From contig NZ_AP018248.1 in the NCBI RefSeq assembly GCF_002368295.1, positions 1,398,477 to 1,462,476 on the forward strand: a DNA stretch of 64,000 nucleotides, given 5' to 3'. A program made the position numbers and the translations under genes. This document shows positions 25,713-35,565 of the stretch, one piece after another. The notes beneath the pieces were generated by a model. It was not told the DNA's origin. It was given only the letters and a program-made list of their open reading frames with translations, and did no database searches. Numbering within the stretch: the first letter of the stretch is position 1; each line of letters opens with the position of its first letter. The DNA comes from Tolypothrix tenuis PCC 7101 (lineage in GTDB: Bacteria > Cyanobacteriota > Cyanobacteriia > Cyanobacteriales > Nostocaceae).

Positions 25713-27707
25713 TTATTTTTGGCTGTCTAAATTGGGACGCACTTTAGCCCGAATCAGTATAGCTGTAATATTGTCATGGCCATTGTATTGGTTTGCTAAA
25801 TCAATTAAGTCTATTACGCCGGATTCTAGGTTAGTACCAGAGCCGAGTAGAGGTTTAAGGTGGGTTTGCCAATGTATTTCTAATAAATCATTATCCGATA
25901 AACCGTCTGAGGCTAGGATAAATAGGGTATCTTCATTAATCTCGAAAAAGTCTACATCGGGATTAATTGAGTGTTCGTCACGGGGCCCTAGAGCTTGGGT
26001 AAGTTGGTAAGCGTCGGCGCGGGCATAAGCGACGCTAGGCTCTACGCCTCTGCTAATCTCCCTTTGACCTACTTCATGATCTACAGTGATTTGTTCCAGC
26101 CCCCGCTTATGAGTGACGCAATAGAGGCGGCTATCTCCTACATGAGCTACAGCAGCGTGACTATCCTGTATTAAGAGCATAACTAGAGTAGTACCCATGC
26201 GCCCAACTCCCGAACGGGCATCTTTTTGATTCAGGTCATAAATCGCCTGATTTGCTAGGTATACTGCATCCCGGATGCTCTCTTCGCTTGGTAGCTGGTT
26301 ATTAACCCAGTGTTCTTGAAAATATTCCCGCAGGGTAGTCACTGCCAACTCACTAGCTATCTCGCCACCAGCGTGACCACCCATACCATCACAGAGAATA
26401 TACAAACCACGGGCTTGTAGAACTCTAGTTTTAGGTAACTCTAGTTTATTAATCTTGGTTTCAATGCCAAAGAAATCTTCATTGTGATGACGTTGTCTGC
26501 CAACATCAGTAGCACCCGCGTCTTGCAGGCTACTTAGCTGCATTGGTAGTACCACTGTGGGCATATCATCATTTCTGGCACTAAAATCCTCTGAGTCATC
26601 AAATTGCAGCATAGTTGGCGCAGTGGGATATTCTTCCTCTGTTGGCGGCAAAGTTTCAATAGTTGGTGCTACTAATTCAGTAGACATTTCTTCCAGACGC
26701 GATCGCAATTGTGCGATCGTTTCAATTTTACCGATTTCCAAATCCCCTAACATCTGAACTACAGAGCCAAATTGAGTGCGTTGAGATTGTCTGAATAATG
26801 CCTGCCAAACTCGCCCTAATGCTTTAATTGTTAAAGGCTGCTCTGTTTGCTCGGATGTCTGGTCTGCTAAATCTGCTGTCACATCGCCTAAGAAATCAGT
26901 ATGTGAGGATTCTGGATATAAACATCCTAGGGTAAGCGTTTGGTCTTCATCCAACAGCAAATTCACCAAATCCAAAAGGCTATGACGACAATTCACTGAT
27001 TCTAGTACTGTCCACAATTGGGTCATCTGATAACACCAGTGAATTATTTGTAGCGAACTGGTGGTGTTTTCTTGCCACAGGTCGAGTAAACGCGGCAAAT
27101 GTGAGCGGTCTTGGATGACTACAACTTGCATTTCACCTTGCTGCCATGCATCATGAATTGGCGGTATCCCTGGGTTTCCTTGGGCTTGTAAGGCAATATA
27201 AGGTTTAGCGAAGTGGGGGATTCCACTAGCTTCTACAGATGGTGTTACTAAACCCTTTTGCCAATTGCCTAATATGGCTTCCAGCGGTGAAATCTGATAT
27301 GGTTGGCAGTCTAATACCCTAAGACACACCTCAGTGTTAGCGGGAAGTGCTTCTAAATTTGGTAATGGTTCTAATAATTGATAACGCTGTTCTAAGTCTA
27401 AATAAGAGCCTACTGTAAGCTGAGAGCTAGTTGGCATAGGAGATACAGCAGATATTACTGCTTCTTCTCCTGCCTCATTTTCTGTACTATTTTGAGTAGC
27501 AATTTCCGCTTCTGCAGTGGCAGCTTTGGCAATTATTGCCCACCAAACAGTTCCGCATTCTGTACCACAATTGGAACAATTGAGTGCGTTGATAGGTACA
27601 GAGGTACTGCATTCCGGACAGACCTTGTGGGTCAAGGATGTACCACAATTTTGGCAGAATTTGTTAGAGTTCAAGTTTTCAAATTTACACTGAGGGCAAA
27701 TCAGCAT
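25713..27707 (-). CDS. PP2C-type protein phosphatase with N-terminal zinc ribbons
   Basis: A 664-residue protein. Residues 1-55 carry several CxxC pairs (CPQCKFENL, FCQNCGTS, CPECSTS, CSNCGTEC) as zinc ribbons. Residues about 95-330 look like a worn-down kinase-type fold (LEQRYQLLEPL at its start, no HRD or DFG motif). The C-terminal PP2C domain (about 395-655) has RHHNEDFFGI, LCDGMGGHAGGEIAS, GTTLVMLLI, AHVGDSRLY, LASDGLSDN and NGHDNITAILI, so both metal sites are kept. It should remove phosphate from Ser/Thr. It lies 122 bases upstream of the FHA kinase gene on the same strand. Confidence 0.92.
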   Translation of the reverse strand: MLICPQCKFENLNSNKFCQNCGTSLTHKVCPECSTSVPINALNCSNCGTECGTVWWAIIAKAATAEAEIATQNSTENEAGEEAVISAVSPMPTSSQLTVGSYLDLEQRYQLLEPLPNLEALPANTEVCLRVLDCQPYQISPLEAILGNWQKGLVTPSVEASGIPHFAKPYIALQAQGNPGIPPIHDAWQQGEMQVVVIQDRSHLPRLLDLWQENTTSSLQIIHWCYQMTQLWTVLESVNCRHSLLDLVNLLLDEDQTLTLGCLYPESSHTDFLGDVTADLADQTSEQTEQPLTIKALGRVWQALFRQSQRTQFGSVVQMLGDLEIGKIETIAQLRSRLEEMSTELVAPTIETLPPTEEEYPTAPTMLQFDDSEDFSARNDDMPTVVLPMQLSSLQDAGATDVGRQRHHNEDFFGIETKINKLELPKTRVLQARGLYILCDGMGGHAGGEIASELAVTTLREYFQEHWVNNQLPSEESIRDAVYLANQAIYDLNQKDARSGVGRMGTTLVMLLIQDSHAAVAHVGDSRLYCVTHKRGLEQITVDHEVGQREISRGVEPSVAYARADAYQLTQALGPRDEHSINPDVDFFEINEDTLFILASDGLSDNDLLEIHWQTHLKPLLGSGTNLESGVIDLIDLANQYNGHDNITAILIRAKVRPNLDSQK

Positions 27708-27971
27708 AGTGGAAGTTCCTCATTCCCATTCCAAGGTGCTTCTTGCCACTTAGATCCAAAAGTGCCACAACTGGCTACCCCTGCCTACAGTAGACCGCTC
27801 AGAAATTGTGGTCACTATTAAATTTTGGTGGCAGTATTAATTGTGACGCATATTAGCCTAATATTTCAGATTTCAGCCAGCTAATTTATCTAACAATGGT
27901 ACAGGGGAGTAGGGTAAGCAGGGAAGAAAACACTAAATCTCAAATACTAAACTTCCATTGTTTAATTTCCC

Positions 27972-29708
27972 TCACACCTCATTACTCAATGGTAATTGAA
28001 TCGCAAAACAGGTACGGTTTGACCCACTTTCAACTTCGATTGTTCCTCCTAAAAGTTTGGTAAGTTTTTGTACTAGTGCTAAACCCAATCCTGTGCCACC
28101 TTGCTTCCAAGGGTCATTACTGGGAATGCGATAAAATTTATCGAAAATCCGTGGTAGTTCACAACTGGGAATTTCTACACCCGAATTAATTACCTGGAAT
28201 TGCATATTTTGCGATTTCATTTGAGCAGAAATTGTAATTTCGGCATCCGGAGGGCTGAATTTACAGGCATTGGTGAGCAGTTCGATTAGAATACGCTCTA
28301 GACTGAATGGATCGCAAGTTAATAAAGGCAGACTATTCGCGATGCTGAGGCGTAGCTTTTGCTGACAAGAGTTGCGGTTACGTGCTTTAAATAGCTCTAC
28401 TACTCGCCATAGCCATTGCTGTACTTGAATAGTTTCCAGCACCAAGGGCTTAGTATTATTATCTAGCCTTTGCAAATCTAAGAAATTACTAATGAGATTA
28501 ATTTCGCGATCGCACTCATTGTCTAAAATTTCATAATAGCGAGCTGCCTTAGAACGTTCTATCTGTGGCTTCTCCATCTCTGAAAAAAAGTTTTGCTCTT
28601 GATTGAGCGCTATACCCAACATTTGGATTGCCATTTTCATATTAGTTAATGGCGTGCGTAGTTCGTGCGACACAGTACTGAGAAATTCATCTTTGAGACG
28701 ATTGAGGCTTTCCATTTCCTCTAACTGTGCTTGCACTGATTCTTGACTATGTTTGAGAGCAACTTCTACTGATTTACGCTCTGTAATATCTATACAGCAT
28801 CCAATGTAACCGACAAATTTACCATTAGGGGTAAACCGAGGAATACCTGTATCTAACACCCAACGATATTCATTATCATGGCGCTTCAGCCGATATTCCA
28901 TCTCAAATTTAGCTCTAGCATGAAAAGCGGAATCATAGATTTCTTGGCAGAAATCTTGCTCTTGTGGATGTACTCCTTCTAGCCAGCCTAAACCTTGCTG
29001 TTGCTCCATACTACGTCCAGTAAACTTTAACCAGGATTGATTAAAAAAGGTAAAAAGTCCATCACATCCCGCCATCCACAACATGACTGGTGCAGTATTC
29101 GCCATAGAATGAAAGCGTTGTTCACTTTCTCTTAAAGCATCTTCCGCTTGCTTGTGAGCGGTGATATCTTCCAATACCATCAGAATTTGCGGATGCTTTT
29201 GATGATGTTTATCTGTTGAGTTTGAGCCTAAGTCTAGATGAGAAAATCCATCATCAGCAGGTAATAATCGGGCTACAACCTTTACCCATACAATCTCACT
29301 AGCCGGACAATTTAAACGAAACTCCCATTTAGAGACATCGTTAAAAGATGCAGTTTTTGCTAATTCCCCTAATGCATCAGATAACTTTTGCTTGTCGGAA
29401 TGTTCAAACAAATTCAAAACCGACTTATCAATCAATTCTTCCACACTGTAACCAAGACAGTTGGCACCAAATTTATTTACAGACAAAATAATTCCTGTGA
29501 GATCTAAACTGAAATATACAGAAGGAATATTTTCATACAGCCTACGATACAAAGCTAATTCCTCTTGGTTAGGAAGCAGGGTTTCTGCTGTGCAAGGTTC
29601 TAAATCTTCGGCTCGTTCAGACACAAGTTCTAAGCGCGCAGATTTTGCAGACAAGATATCTTGTTGACGGCGATTTTTATGCCAGATCGATTGCTGATTA
29701 CGGCTCAT
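27972..29708 (-). CDS. PAS-domain sensor histidine kinase
   Basis: I choose the ATG at 29708 (MSRNQQSIWHKN), giving 578 residues; the frame runs 40 codons further but reads as non-coding. Two PAS domains are visible: about 50-185 (YRRLYENIPSVYFSLD, NKFGANCLGYSVEELI) and about 195-315 (RFHSMANTAPVMLWMAG, FTGRSMEQQQG), the second ending in a PAC segment GYIGCCIDITERK. A short coiled coil leads to HisKA with STVSHELRTPLTNMK, then HATPase with LLTNACKFSPPDA and GTGLGLALVQKL. There is no membrane segment or receiver, so it is a soluble sensor with an unknown partner. Confidence 0.92.
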   Translation of the reverse strand: MSRNQQSIWHKNRRQQDILSAKSARLELVSERAEDLEPCTAETLLPNQEELALYRRLYENIPSVYFSLDLTGIILSVNKFGANCLGYSVEELIDKSVLNLFEHSDKQKLSDALGELAKTASFNDVSKWEFRLNCPASEIVWVKVVARLLPADDGFSHLDLGSNSTDKHHQKHPQILMVLEDITAHKQAEDALRESEQRFHSMANTAPVMLWMAGCDGLFTFFNQSWLKFTGRSMEQQQGLGWLEGVHPQEQDFCQEIYDSAFHARAKFEMEYRLKRHDNEYRWVLDTGIPRFTPNGKFVGYIGCCIDITERKSVEVALKHSQESVQAQLEEMESLNRLKDEFLSTVSHELRTPLTNMKMAIQMLGIALNQEQNFFSEMEKPQIERSKAARYYEILDNECDREINLISNFLDLQRLDNNTKPLVLETIQVQQWLWRVVELFKARNRNSCQQKLRLSIANSLPLLTCDPFSLERILIELLTNACKFSPPDAEITISAQMKSQNMQFQVINSGVEIPSCELPRIFDKFYRIPSNDPWKQGGTGLGLALVQKLTKLLGGTIEVESGSNRTCFAIQLPLSNEV

Positions 29709-30084
29709 AAGACTGTACAACTTGCACCCAAGGTTTTGATGTGGATATGGGCAGGAATAAAAAAAGATTATTATACTGCTTCTGAATTGATTTTTGTCAA
29801 AGGGTGCAAGTAAAAACTTATGTAACAAAAATCATCCCGATTTAGTGAGTTTTTGAGTTCTAATTAAGCACAAATGGCTCAATATGTTTAGCAAAATACA
29901 TTTATTTGGATATTCCTGTGATGAAAAAAGTAATTTTTTATATACAGGATGACAGTATCCAAATCCGGAGGATTTGGCTGAGTAATCTCTGAATAGAGAA
30001 TAAGCAGAAATGTTCAAAAATAGCTAACTAATTGTTATGCTTAATAAATGATTTTTTTTAGCAATACAATAAGGGCTTAACCCC
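29709..30084. other. AT-rich spacer
   Basis: A 376-base spacer between two minus-strand genes. It is AT-rich with no recognised RNA or repeat and should contain the promoter of the histidine kinase gene. Confidence 0.4.
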
Positions 30085-30663
30085 TCAAACTAGCAACATT
30101 TTCAGTTCAGAGTCAGTGAGAGTACGCCACTCACCTGGTTGTAAACCCTCTAATTTTAAGTGGGCGATACTCACCCTGATGAGCCGTAAAGTCGGAAATC
30201 CTACTGCTGCTGTCATCCGCCGTACCTGACGATTTTTCCCCTCAGTGAGAGTCATTTCTAGCCAGGCTGTGGGTATATTTTTGCGAAATCTGATTGGCGG
30301 ATTGCGATCGCACACTGGTGGTTCTTCAGATAATAAACGCACTTGTGCTGGACGAGTGCAGTAATCTTGAATCTTCACACCTGTTTGCAACTTATTTATA
30401 GCATCAACATCTGGAATGCGTTCTACTTGCGCCCAATAAGTACGTTTATGCCCAAATCTTGGATTAGCCAAGCGATGTTGTAGCTGTCCATTGTTCGTCA
30501 ACAACAGTAACCCTTCGCTATCCCAATCTAAACGCCCTACTGGATAAACATCAGGAACCTCTATATATTCTTTTAAGGTGCGGTGTTTGGGAGTTTCTTG
30601 GGTAAATTGGCTCAGAACGCCATAAGGTTTATGAAAAAGAATATATCTATATATAGAAGTCAT
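30085..30663 (-). CDS. rRNA large-subunit pseudouridine synthase (RluE-like)
   Basis: The ATG at 30663 has AAAGG just before it; a second ATG at 30684 lies in a heptamer repeat. It gives 192 residues, a length typical of RluE-type enzymes without the S4 domain. Signature parts: ILFHKPYGVLSQFT at the start, GRLDWDSEGLLLLTNNG with the catalytic Asp, and GKNRQVRRMTAAVGFPTLRLIR. It should convert uridine to pseudouridine in rRNA; the exact position cannot be told. Heptamer repeats lie immediately upstream. Confidence 0.9.
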   Translation of the reverse strand: MTSIYRYILFHKPYGVLSQFTQETPKHRTLKEYIEVPDVYPVGRLDWDSEGLLLLTNNGQLQHRLANPRFGHKRTYWAQVERIPDVDAINKLQTGVKIQDYCTRPAQVRLLSEEPPVCDRNPPIRFRKNIPTAWLEMTLTEGKNRQVRRMTAAVGFPTLRLIRVSIAHLKLEGLQPGEWRTLTDSELKMLLV

Positions 30664-30977
30664 TTGGCCTTTGTTATTTGTCATTGGGTAATGGGTAATT
30701 GGTAATTGGTAATTGGTGTTGGGTGTTTAGGGTTTTTTATTTCCCCTTGTCTCCTCATCTCCCTCATCCCTCTCATCCGCAACAGTTATCATGAACTGTG
30801 TACACCAGCACGCATGAAAATCTGTCTTTCCCATGCCCAGCGCCCAATGCCCCATGCCCTATTTTTAAGCTAGTTTCTATTGTTATCCATAAATCATCTT
30901 CAATCTCTAGTCCATACACCTCAGGAATTGTAAACAGCGTTGCTCACAGCTATAAGCAAGGTGGTACAATCTACTTC

Positions 30978-31057
30978 CATGCTAGGGGTGCCCGAATAAC
31001 CAGGCTGAGATCACACCCTTAACACCTGAGTCTGGGTAATACCAGCGGAGGGAAGCT
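30978..31057 (+). ncRNA. TPP riboswitch (THI element) controlling thiC
   Basis: The conserved pieces are in order: GGGGTGCCC, then GGCTGAGATCACACCC (the pyrimidine-binding helix with CUGAGA), AACACCTGAGTCTGGGTAATACCAGC split across the pyrophosphate helix (31021-31046), then GGAGGGAAGC closing the first stem. It ends about 20 bases before the thiC start, near the GAGGAA ribosome site, so thiamine pyrophosphate could block translation or cause termination. Confidence 0.95.
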
Positions 31058-31076
31058 GTTTATCGAGGAATTTAAT

Positions 31077-32450
31077 ATGCGGACAGAATGGGTTGCCAAG
31101 CGGCGTGGGCAGAGCAATGTAACTCAAATGCACTACGCGCGTCAGGGTGTTATTACCGAAGAAATGCACTACGTCGCCCAGCGGGAAAATCTTCCTGCAG
31201 ATCTCATTCGCGAGGAAGTGGCGCGAGGGCGGATGATTATCCCTGCTAACATTAATCACACCAACTTAGAGCCAATGGCCATTGGCATTGCCTCTAAATG
31301 CAAAGTAAATGCCAATATCGGTGCTTCACCCAACTCTTCTAATCTTCAAGAAGAAGTCGATAAGCTCAAACTAGCGGTGAAGTATGGTGCTGATACCGTG
31401 ATGGACTTGTCTACAGGCGGTGGTAACTTAGATGAAATTCGTACCGCTATCATCAAAGCTTCGCCTGTTCCCATTGGTACAGTGCCAGTTTACCAAGCTT
31501 TAGAAAGCGTTCATGGCACTATTGAAAAACTCACCCCTGATGACTTTCTCCATGTCATCGAAAAACACGCCCAGCAAGGGGTAGACTATCAAACCATTCA
31601 CGCAGGAATCTTACTTGAGCATTTGCCTTTAGTGAGAAGCAGGATTACTGGGATTGTCTCTCGTGGCGGCGGTATTTTAGCGCGGTGGATGCTGCATCAC
31701 CATAAACAGAACCCCCTTTACACACACTTCCGAGATATCATTGAAATCTTTAAGAAGTACGATGTCTCATTCAGTTTAGGCGATTCTCTACGTCCTGGCT
31801 GTACTCATGATGCTTCAGATGCAGCACAATTAGCAGAATTGAAAACCCTCGGACAGCTCACTCGCAGAGCTTGGGAAGATAACGTACAGGTGATGGTAGA
31901 AGGGCCTGGACATGTACCAATGGATCAAATTGAGTTCAACGTCCGCAAGCAAATGGAAGAGTGTTCTGAAGCACCTTTCTATGTGCTGGGGCCATTGGTA
32001 ACAGATATTGCTCCTGGTTATGACCACATTACCTCAGCTATTGGCGCAGCAATGGCTGGTTGGTATGGTACAGCAATGTTGTGCTATGTCACACCTAAGG
32101 AACACTTAGGATTACCCAATGCTGAAGATGTCCGGAATGGCTTAATCGCTTACAAGATAGCCGCCCATGCAGCTGATATCGCTAGACATCGCCAAGGTGC
32201 TAGAGATAGAGACGATGAACTGTCTAAAGCCCGTTATAACTTTGACTGGAATCGTCAATTTGAATTAGCACTCGACCCAGAAAGAGCTAAGGAATACCAC
32301 GACGAAACTTTACCAGCAGATATTTATAAAACTGCGGAATTTTGTTCAATGTGTGGGCCTAAGTTCTGTCCTATGCAAACCAAAGTTGATGCTGATGCAC
32401 TAACAGAACTTGAGAAATTCTTAGCGAAAGAAACTGTTACCCAATCTTAA
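31077..32450 (+). CDS. thiC: Phosphomethylpyrimidine synthase ThiC
   Basis: A 457-residue radical-SAM enzyme that turns aminoimidazole ribotide into the thiamine pyrimidine. The start follows GAGGAA (about 31064-31070). Conserved parts include MHYARQGVITEEM, ANINHTNLEPMAIG, VNANIGASPNSS and, at the C-terminus, the cluster-binding CSMCGPKFCPM. The length matches the cyanobacterial short form without the N-terminal extension. It is controlled by the TPP riboswitch directly upstream. Confidence 0.97.
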   Translation: MRTEWVAKRRGQSNVTQMHYARQGVITEEMHYVAQRENLPADLIREEVARGRMIIPANINHTNLEPMAIGIASKCKVNANIGASPNSSNLQEEVDKLKLAVKYGADTVMDLSTGGGNLDEIRTAIIKASPVPIGTVPVYQALESVHGTIEKLTPDDFLHVIEKHAQQGVDYQTIHAGILLEHLPLVRSRITGIVSRGGGILARWMLHHHKQNPLYTHFRDIIEIFKKYDVSFSLGDSLRPGCTHDASDAAQLAELKTLGQLTRRAWEDNVQVMVEGPGHVPMDQIEFNVRKQMEECSEAPFYVLGPLVTDIAPGYDHITSAIGAAMAGWYGTAMLCYVTPKEHLGLPNAEDVRNGLIAYKIAAHAADIARHRQGARDRDDELSKARYNFDWNRQFELALDPERAKEYHDETLPADIYKTAEFCSMCGPKFCPMQTKVDADALTELEKFLAKETVTQS

Positions 32451-32769
32451 ATTACTCAAGTAGGGTGGGCGTTCGTTGCCAACCCTACTGATTTCTAGGT
32501 TCGACAATGCGGCCTCAGAAATTGCTTTGATATCACAGGGTAACATAATCCTATTAACTATTTTTGAACTTAAGAGATAGACTTTTATAAATTTTTCTGA
32601 GCTGGTTGGGTAGAAATTGTTATAAAAGCTTGCACCGAAAACATTGTTGCCAGGTATTGACATTCGCGCATATCTGTGGAGTTCTCTTAACTTAAAAATG
32701 CTGTGGCATAGTAATAATTTTTTAAGCTTGTGGGAATACTAAAATTATGTTTATTTAAAACATCGTCTT
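32451..32769. other. Spacer with a hairpin after thiC
   Basis: About 320 bases. A hairpin at 32459-32489 (AGTAGGGT and ACCCTACT arms, extended by GGC/GCC after one mismatch) follows thiC by 8 bases. It lacks a T-run, so it may be a mobile palindrome that also stops transcription. The rest is AT-rich without a gene. Confidence 0.5.
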
Positions 32770-33045
32770 ATGATTACAGCACGGTTGAGAACTAGAGCAT
32801 TGTTAAAAGTATTGAAAAAACTATTTCCACAAGAAGAATGGAATTCCAGGAGACTATATAATGATGTGTCTAAAAATAACGATACTTATCGGTATGCTGA
32901 TACCACAGTAACGTGGGTTGCTCATCCTGATAAACTTATTGGGCAACATCAGCATCTTTATGAAATTACTTCAATAAGGAAACAAGATTTGTTAAATGCG
33001 CTAACACATTCTGGAGTACATTATGATTTAATAACAGGTATTTAA
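32770..33045 (+). CDS. Small hypothetical protein
   Basis: A 91-residue frame starting with ATG, no ribosome site of note. The N-terminus is basic (ITARLRTRALLKVLKKLF) and the middle reads YRYADTTVTWVAHPDKL, ending in LYEITSIRKQDLLNALTHSGVHYDL. The composition looks protein-like, and it is the only frame here, but I do not recognise a family. It lies on the opposite strand to the toxin-antitoxin genes downstream. Confidence 0.5.
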   Translation: MITARLRTRALLKVLKKLFPQEEWNSRRLYNDVSKNNDTYRYADTTVTWVAHPDKLIGQHQHLYEITSIRKQDLLNALTHSGVHYDLITGI

Positions 33046-33330
33046 TAGCTTGCACTATTATTCACAACTGTAGATTGGGCAATAACGGGCAACTTCAAAA
33101 TCAGCTTTTTAGACATTACCTCAGATTGCCCATCCTACGAAAAACTGAAAGTGAAAGGTTATGAGTCATTCAAATTGGCGGGATAGTAGACATAGTTTTG
33201 TAAATTAGCGTAATGCACCATCCATTTATTAGTGCGTTAAGAATAAAGTCCATAAACCACCCTACTAAGTCTAGGCAAGTATTTCAGAACTTTTATATAC
33301 ACTAATATATCTAGGTGATAAAATTTTTCG

Positions 33331-33645
33331 CTAACTAGCTAAGTTAATATCACTACTTTGATCGTCTTCCTGTATCCCTAACTTTTGGTATAATTCACTA
33401 ACAGATTGAGGCTCAACAATTTTTTCTTTTGCACGTTGTAAAGCAGTAAATAAACGAGTAGAATTTGCTGGAAAACGAAGTAAATAAAGTGTTTCCAGTA
33501 GGCTTTCTAGTTCGGTTTCAGCAATTAATACAACGTTTTTACCATCAGGTCGGCTAATTCTGACTACTTCATTAGTCTCAATAATTTGATTACAAATGCT
33601 ATCTAAATTTTGAGCGGCTTCTTCTGATGTTATTTTAATTGACAT
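33331..33645 (-). CDS. YefM/Phd-type antitoxin
   Basis: A 104-residue protein. The start SIKITSEEAAQNLDSICNQI, then VRISRPDGKNVVLIAETELESLLETLYLL, is the Phd/YefM DNA-binding fold. The C-terminal tail (from about residue 60) would wrap the toxin. It lies 49 bases after the YoeB-like toxin gene, so toxin comes first, the reverse of the usual yefM-yoeB order. It should neutralise the toxin and repress the operon. Confidence 0.85.
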   Translation of the reverse strand: MSIKITSEEAAQNLDSICNQIIETNEVVRISRPDGKNVVLIAETELESLLETLYLLRFPANSTRLFTALQRAKEKIVEPQSVSELYQKLGIQEDDQSSDINLAS

Positions 33646-33694
33646 AATAATTGACCGATTTTGACGATTTTTTTAGCTTTTTAAAGCTACATAC

Positions 33695-33982
33695 TTATTC
33701 GTAATGATATCGAGCTTTGAGGAAATCAATTCTGTCATTGCTAACTAGGTAAACAAGCCGATGTTCTTGATTGATACGAGGCGACCAACATCCAGAATAC
33801 TCATATTTTAACGGTTCAGGCTTACCAATGCCTTCAAAAGGATCTCGTAAAATTTCTTTGACTATTTTAAGTATACGCAGCGCCATTTTCCGGTCTTTGT
33901 TAACCCAGTATTCTAAGTCTTCTATAAATTCTGGCTGAAATACAGCTTCACGCTGACGTTTAATGTCACCCTCATCACCCAT
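33695..33982 (-). CDS. Txe/YoeB family addiction toxin
   Basis: A 95-residue toxin. The family pattern is clear: FQPEFIEDLEYWVNKDRKMALRI, ILRDPFEGIGKPEPLKYEYSGCWSPRI, NQEHRLVYLV and the end RYHYE, where the His-Tyr pair is part of the ribonuclease site. It should cut mRNA on the ribosome. The N-terminus (MGDEGDIKRQRE) is a little longer than in E. coli YoeB. The antitoxin gene follows rather than precedes it. Confidence 0.88.
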   Translation of the reverse strand: MGDEGDIKRQREAVFQPEFIEDLEYWVNKDRKMALRILKIVKEILRDPFEGIGKPEPLKYEYSGCWSPRINQEHRLVYLVSNDRIDFLKARYHYE

Positions 33983-34276
33983 GCAATCAAACCTTTAAGA
34001 GCAGTTTTACATTTAATCGCTAATCTATAAATCAGTAAAGCTAATTTGTATCAACACTCACTAAACCTAAATAAGATAATATATTAAGACATGGGTTCTA
34101 CGTAATTCTCGAAGAGTAGACTCTTAATTACCAAACTGCATTATTTTCCAGAAATTCATACTACTAGTGATTGCATATTAAAGAATGCGATCGCACTCTT
34201 TATTAGCTAATTACCAACAAAGCAATTTTGCGATACCTTCGGCACGCCAAAGGCGATCGCATTCTTGATTACCTGA

Positions 34277-34897
34277 CTAATTTCCTAATTCCCGATACCG
34301 CTTTTGAATCTCCTCAATTGAGAACAACGCTTCAAACTTTAATCCTGCTGACTGATATAACTCAGCGCCTCCTTGTAGGCGGTCTACTAGTGCAATTACC
34401 TGGTCAACGGTATAACCTGCTTCTTTGAGACGGTTAACTGCTTTGAGTGCAGATTGCCCAGTCGTGACCACATCTTCTAAAACTACAACTTTTGCGCCTT
34501 CTGGCAAACTGGGCCCTTCAATATAAGCCCTTGTTCCATAACCTTTGGCTTCTTTACGTATAATCAGCGCTGGGATTGGTCGGTTGTCATAGACAGAAAC
34601 CACACTGACTGCGGTCACAATAGGGTCAGCACCCAAGGTCAAACCCGCTACAGCTTGGGTATCTACAGGTAATAAAGGAAACAGTAAGCGTCCAACAGCT
34701 AAAGCGCCTTGGGGATGTAGTGTTACCTGCGTCTTGTTAACGTAATAAGAACTACGTAACCCAGAAGACAGAACAAAATCACCCTCTTGATAAGCGAGTT
34801 GACAGAATAAATCTAGTAAATTGTGGCGCAGGGTGGTCAAATCAGCAGTAGCTGCCCAAATATTGGATGGGTTAGTGGTTTCAGTAGAATAAGTCAT
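34277..34897 (-). CDS. pyrE: Orotate phosphoribosyltransferase
   Basis: A 206-residue enzyme adding phosphoribosyl to orotate to make OMP in pyrimidine synthesis. The PRPP loop VVVLEDVVTTGQSALKAV is present, as is the flexible loop KEAKGYGTRAYIEG. The N-terminal part has FVLSSGLRSSYYVNKTQ for orotate binding. Length and motifs are normal. The gene stands alone. An extended N-terminus of about 20 residues precedes the core. Confidence 0.95.
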   Translation of the reverse strand: MTYSTETTNPSNIWAATADLTTLRHNLLDLFCQLAYQEGDFVLSSGLRSSYYVNKTQVTLHPQGALAVGRLLFPLLPVDTQAVAGLTLGADPIVTAVSVVSVYDNRPIPALIIRKEAKGYGTRAYIEGPSLPEGAKVVVLEDVVTTGQSALKAVNRLKEAGYTVDQVIALVDRLQGGAELYQSAGLKFEALFSIEEIQKRYRELGN

Positions 34898-34998
34898 TAC
34901 AAGACGTTATAAATTGTGCTACACCAAAGGTTGAACTCATCAGAGTTCTGAATTTAAGCATAAATTAAGATTCGCGCAAAAATTGAGGAGTAGGGAAT

Positions 34999-35427
34999 AT
35001 GGGTATAAAATTTCAGACCCCAAGTATTTTTTTACTACTGCTAGCTACTAGTATTGCTGTTCCCTCTGTGGCTAGCGCCCAAACAGCAACACCTAATTAT
35101 GAAACACCAAGTGAGGCTCTGGAGCGAGCTTATTTCCGCCACGATCCTAATTTCTATCAAAATCGCAGCTTACAACGTCAAGTAGACTCCCTTGTTGGTG
35201 CTGGTTCCTTTGGCAATTCCTTTCCAGAAAATGAAATTGCCCGTGATGGTGAATTAATCCATAGTGTTTATCAAGATATGTTAAACCAACAAGCCACCAA
35301 CGACCCTTACCTGCGTACCCCAGATTTACCCAACCCATACGGTACATCACTACTATTATCTCCTCGTGCAAATGCCGAGCAGCTCAAAGTGGGGACTGAG
35401 TTTCGTTTCGAGACTTCAACAAGGTAA
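34999..35427 (+). CDS. Hypothetical exported protein
   Basis: A 142-residue protein with a clear signal peptide (FLLLLATSIAVPSVASAQ, cut near residue 28). The mature part has YETPSEALERAYFRHDPNFYQNRSL in two short stretches, and PYLRTPDLPNPYGTSLL. I recall similar short exported proteins across filamentous cyanobacteria but no named domain. A ribosome site GAGGAG lies at about 34984-34989. It should be periplasmic. Confidence 0.75.
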   Translation: MGIKFQTPSIFLLLLATSIAVPSVASAQTATPNYETPSEALERAYFRHDPNFYQNRSLQRQVDSLVGAGSFGNSFPENEIARDGELIHSVYQDMLNQQATNDPYLRTPDLPNPYGTSLLLSPRANAEQLKVGTEFRFETSTR

Positions 35428-35565
35428 GAGTGTTGAGTACTAAGTGATAAGTAGGTAGTAGTTAGTTAAAACTTAGCTATGAGATTATGGTAGTTTTTCT
35501 AGCTCCTAATCCCTAGCCTCTAGCTCCTTAGTAGCTTAGTGCTCAAAACTTAGTCTTAAATTAAA

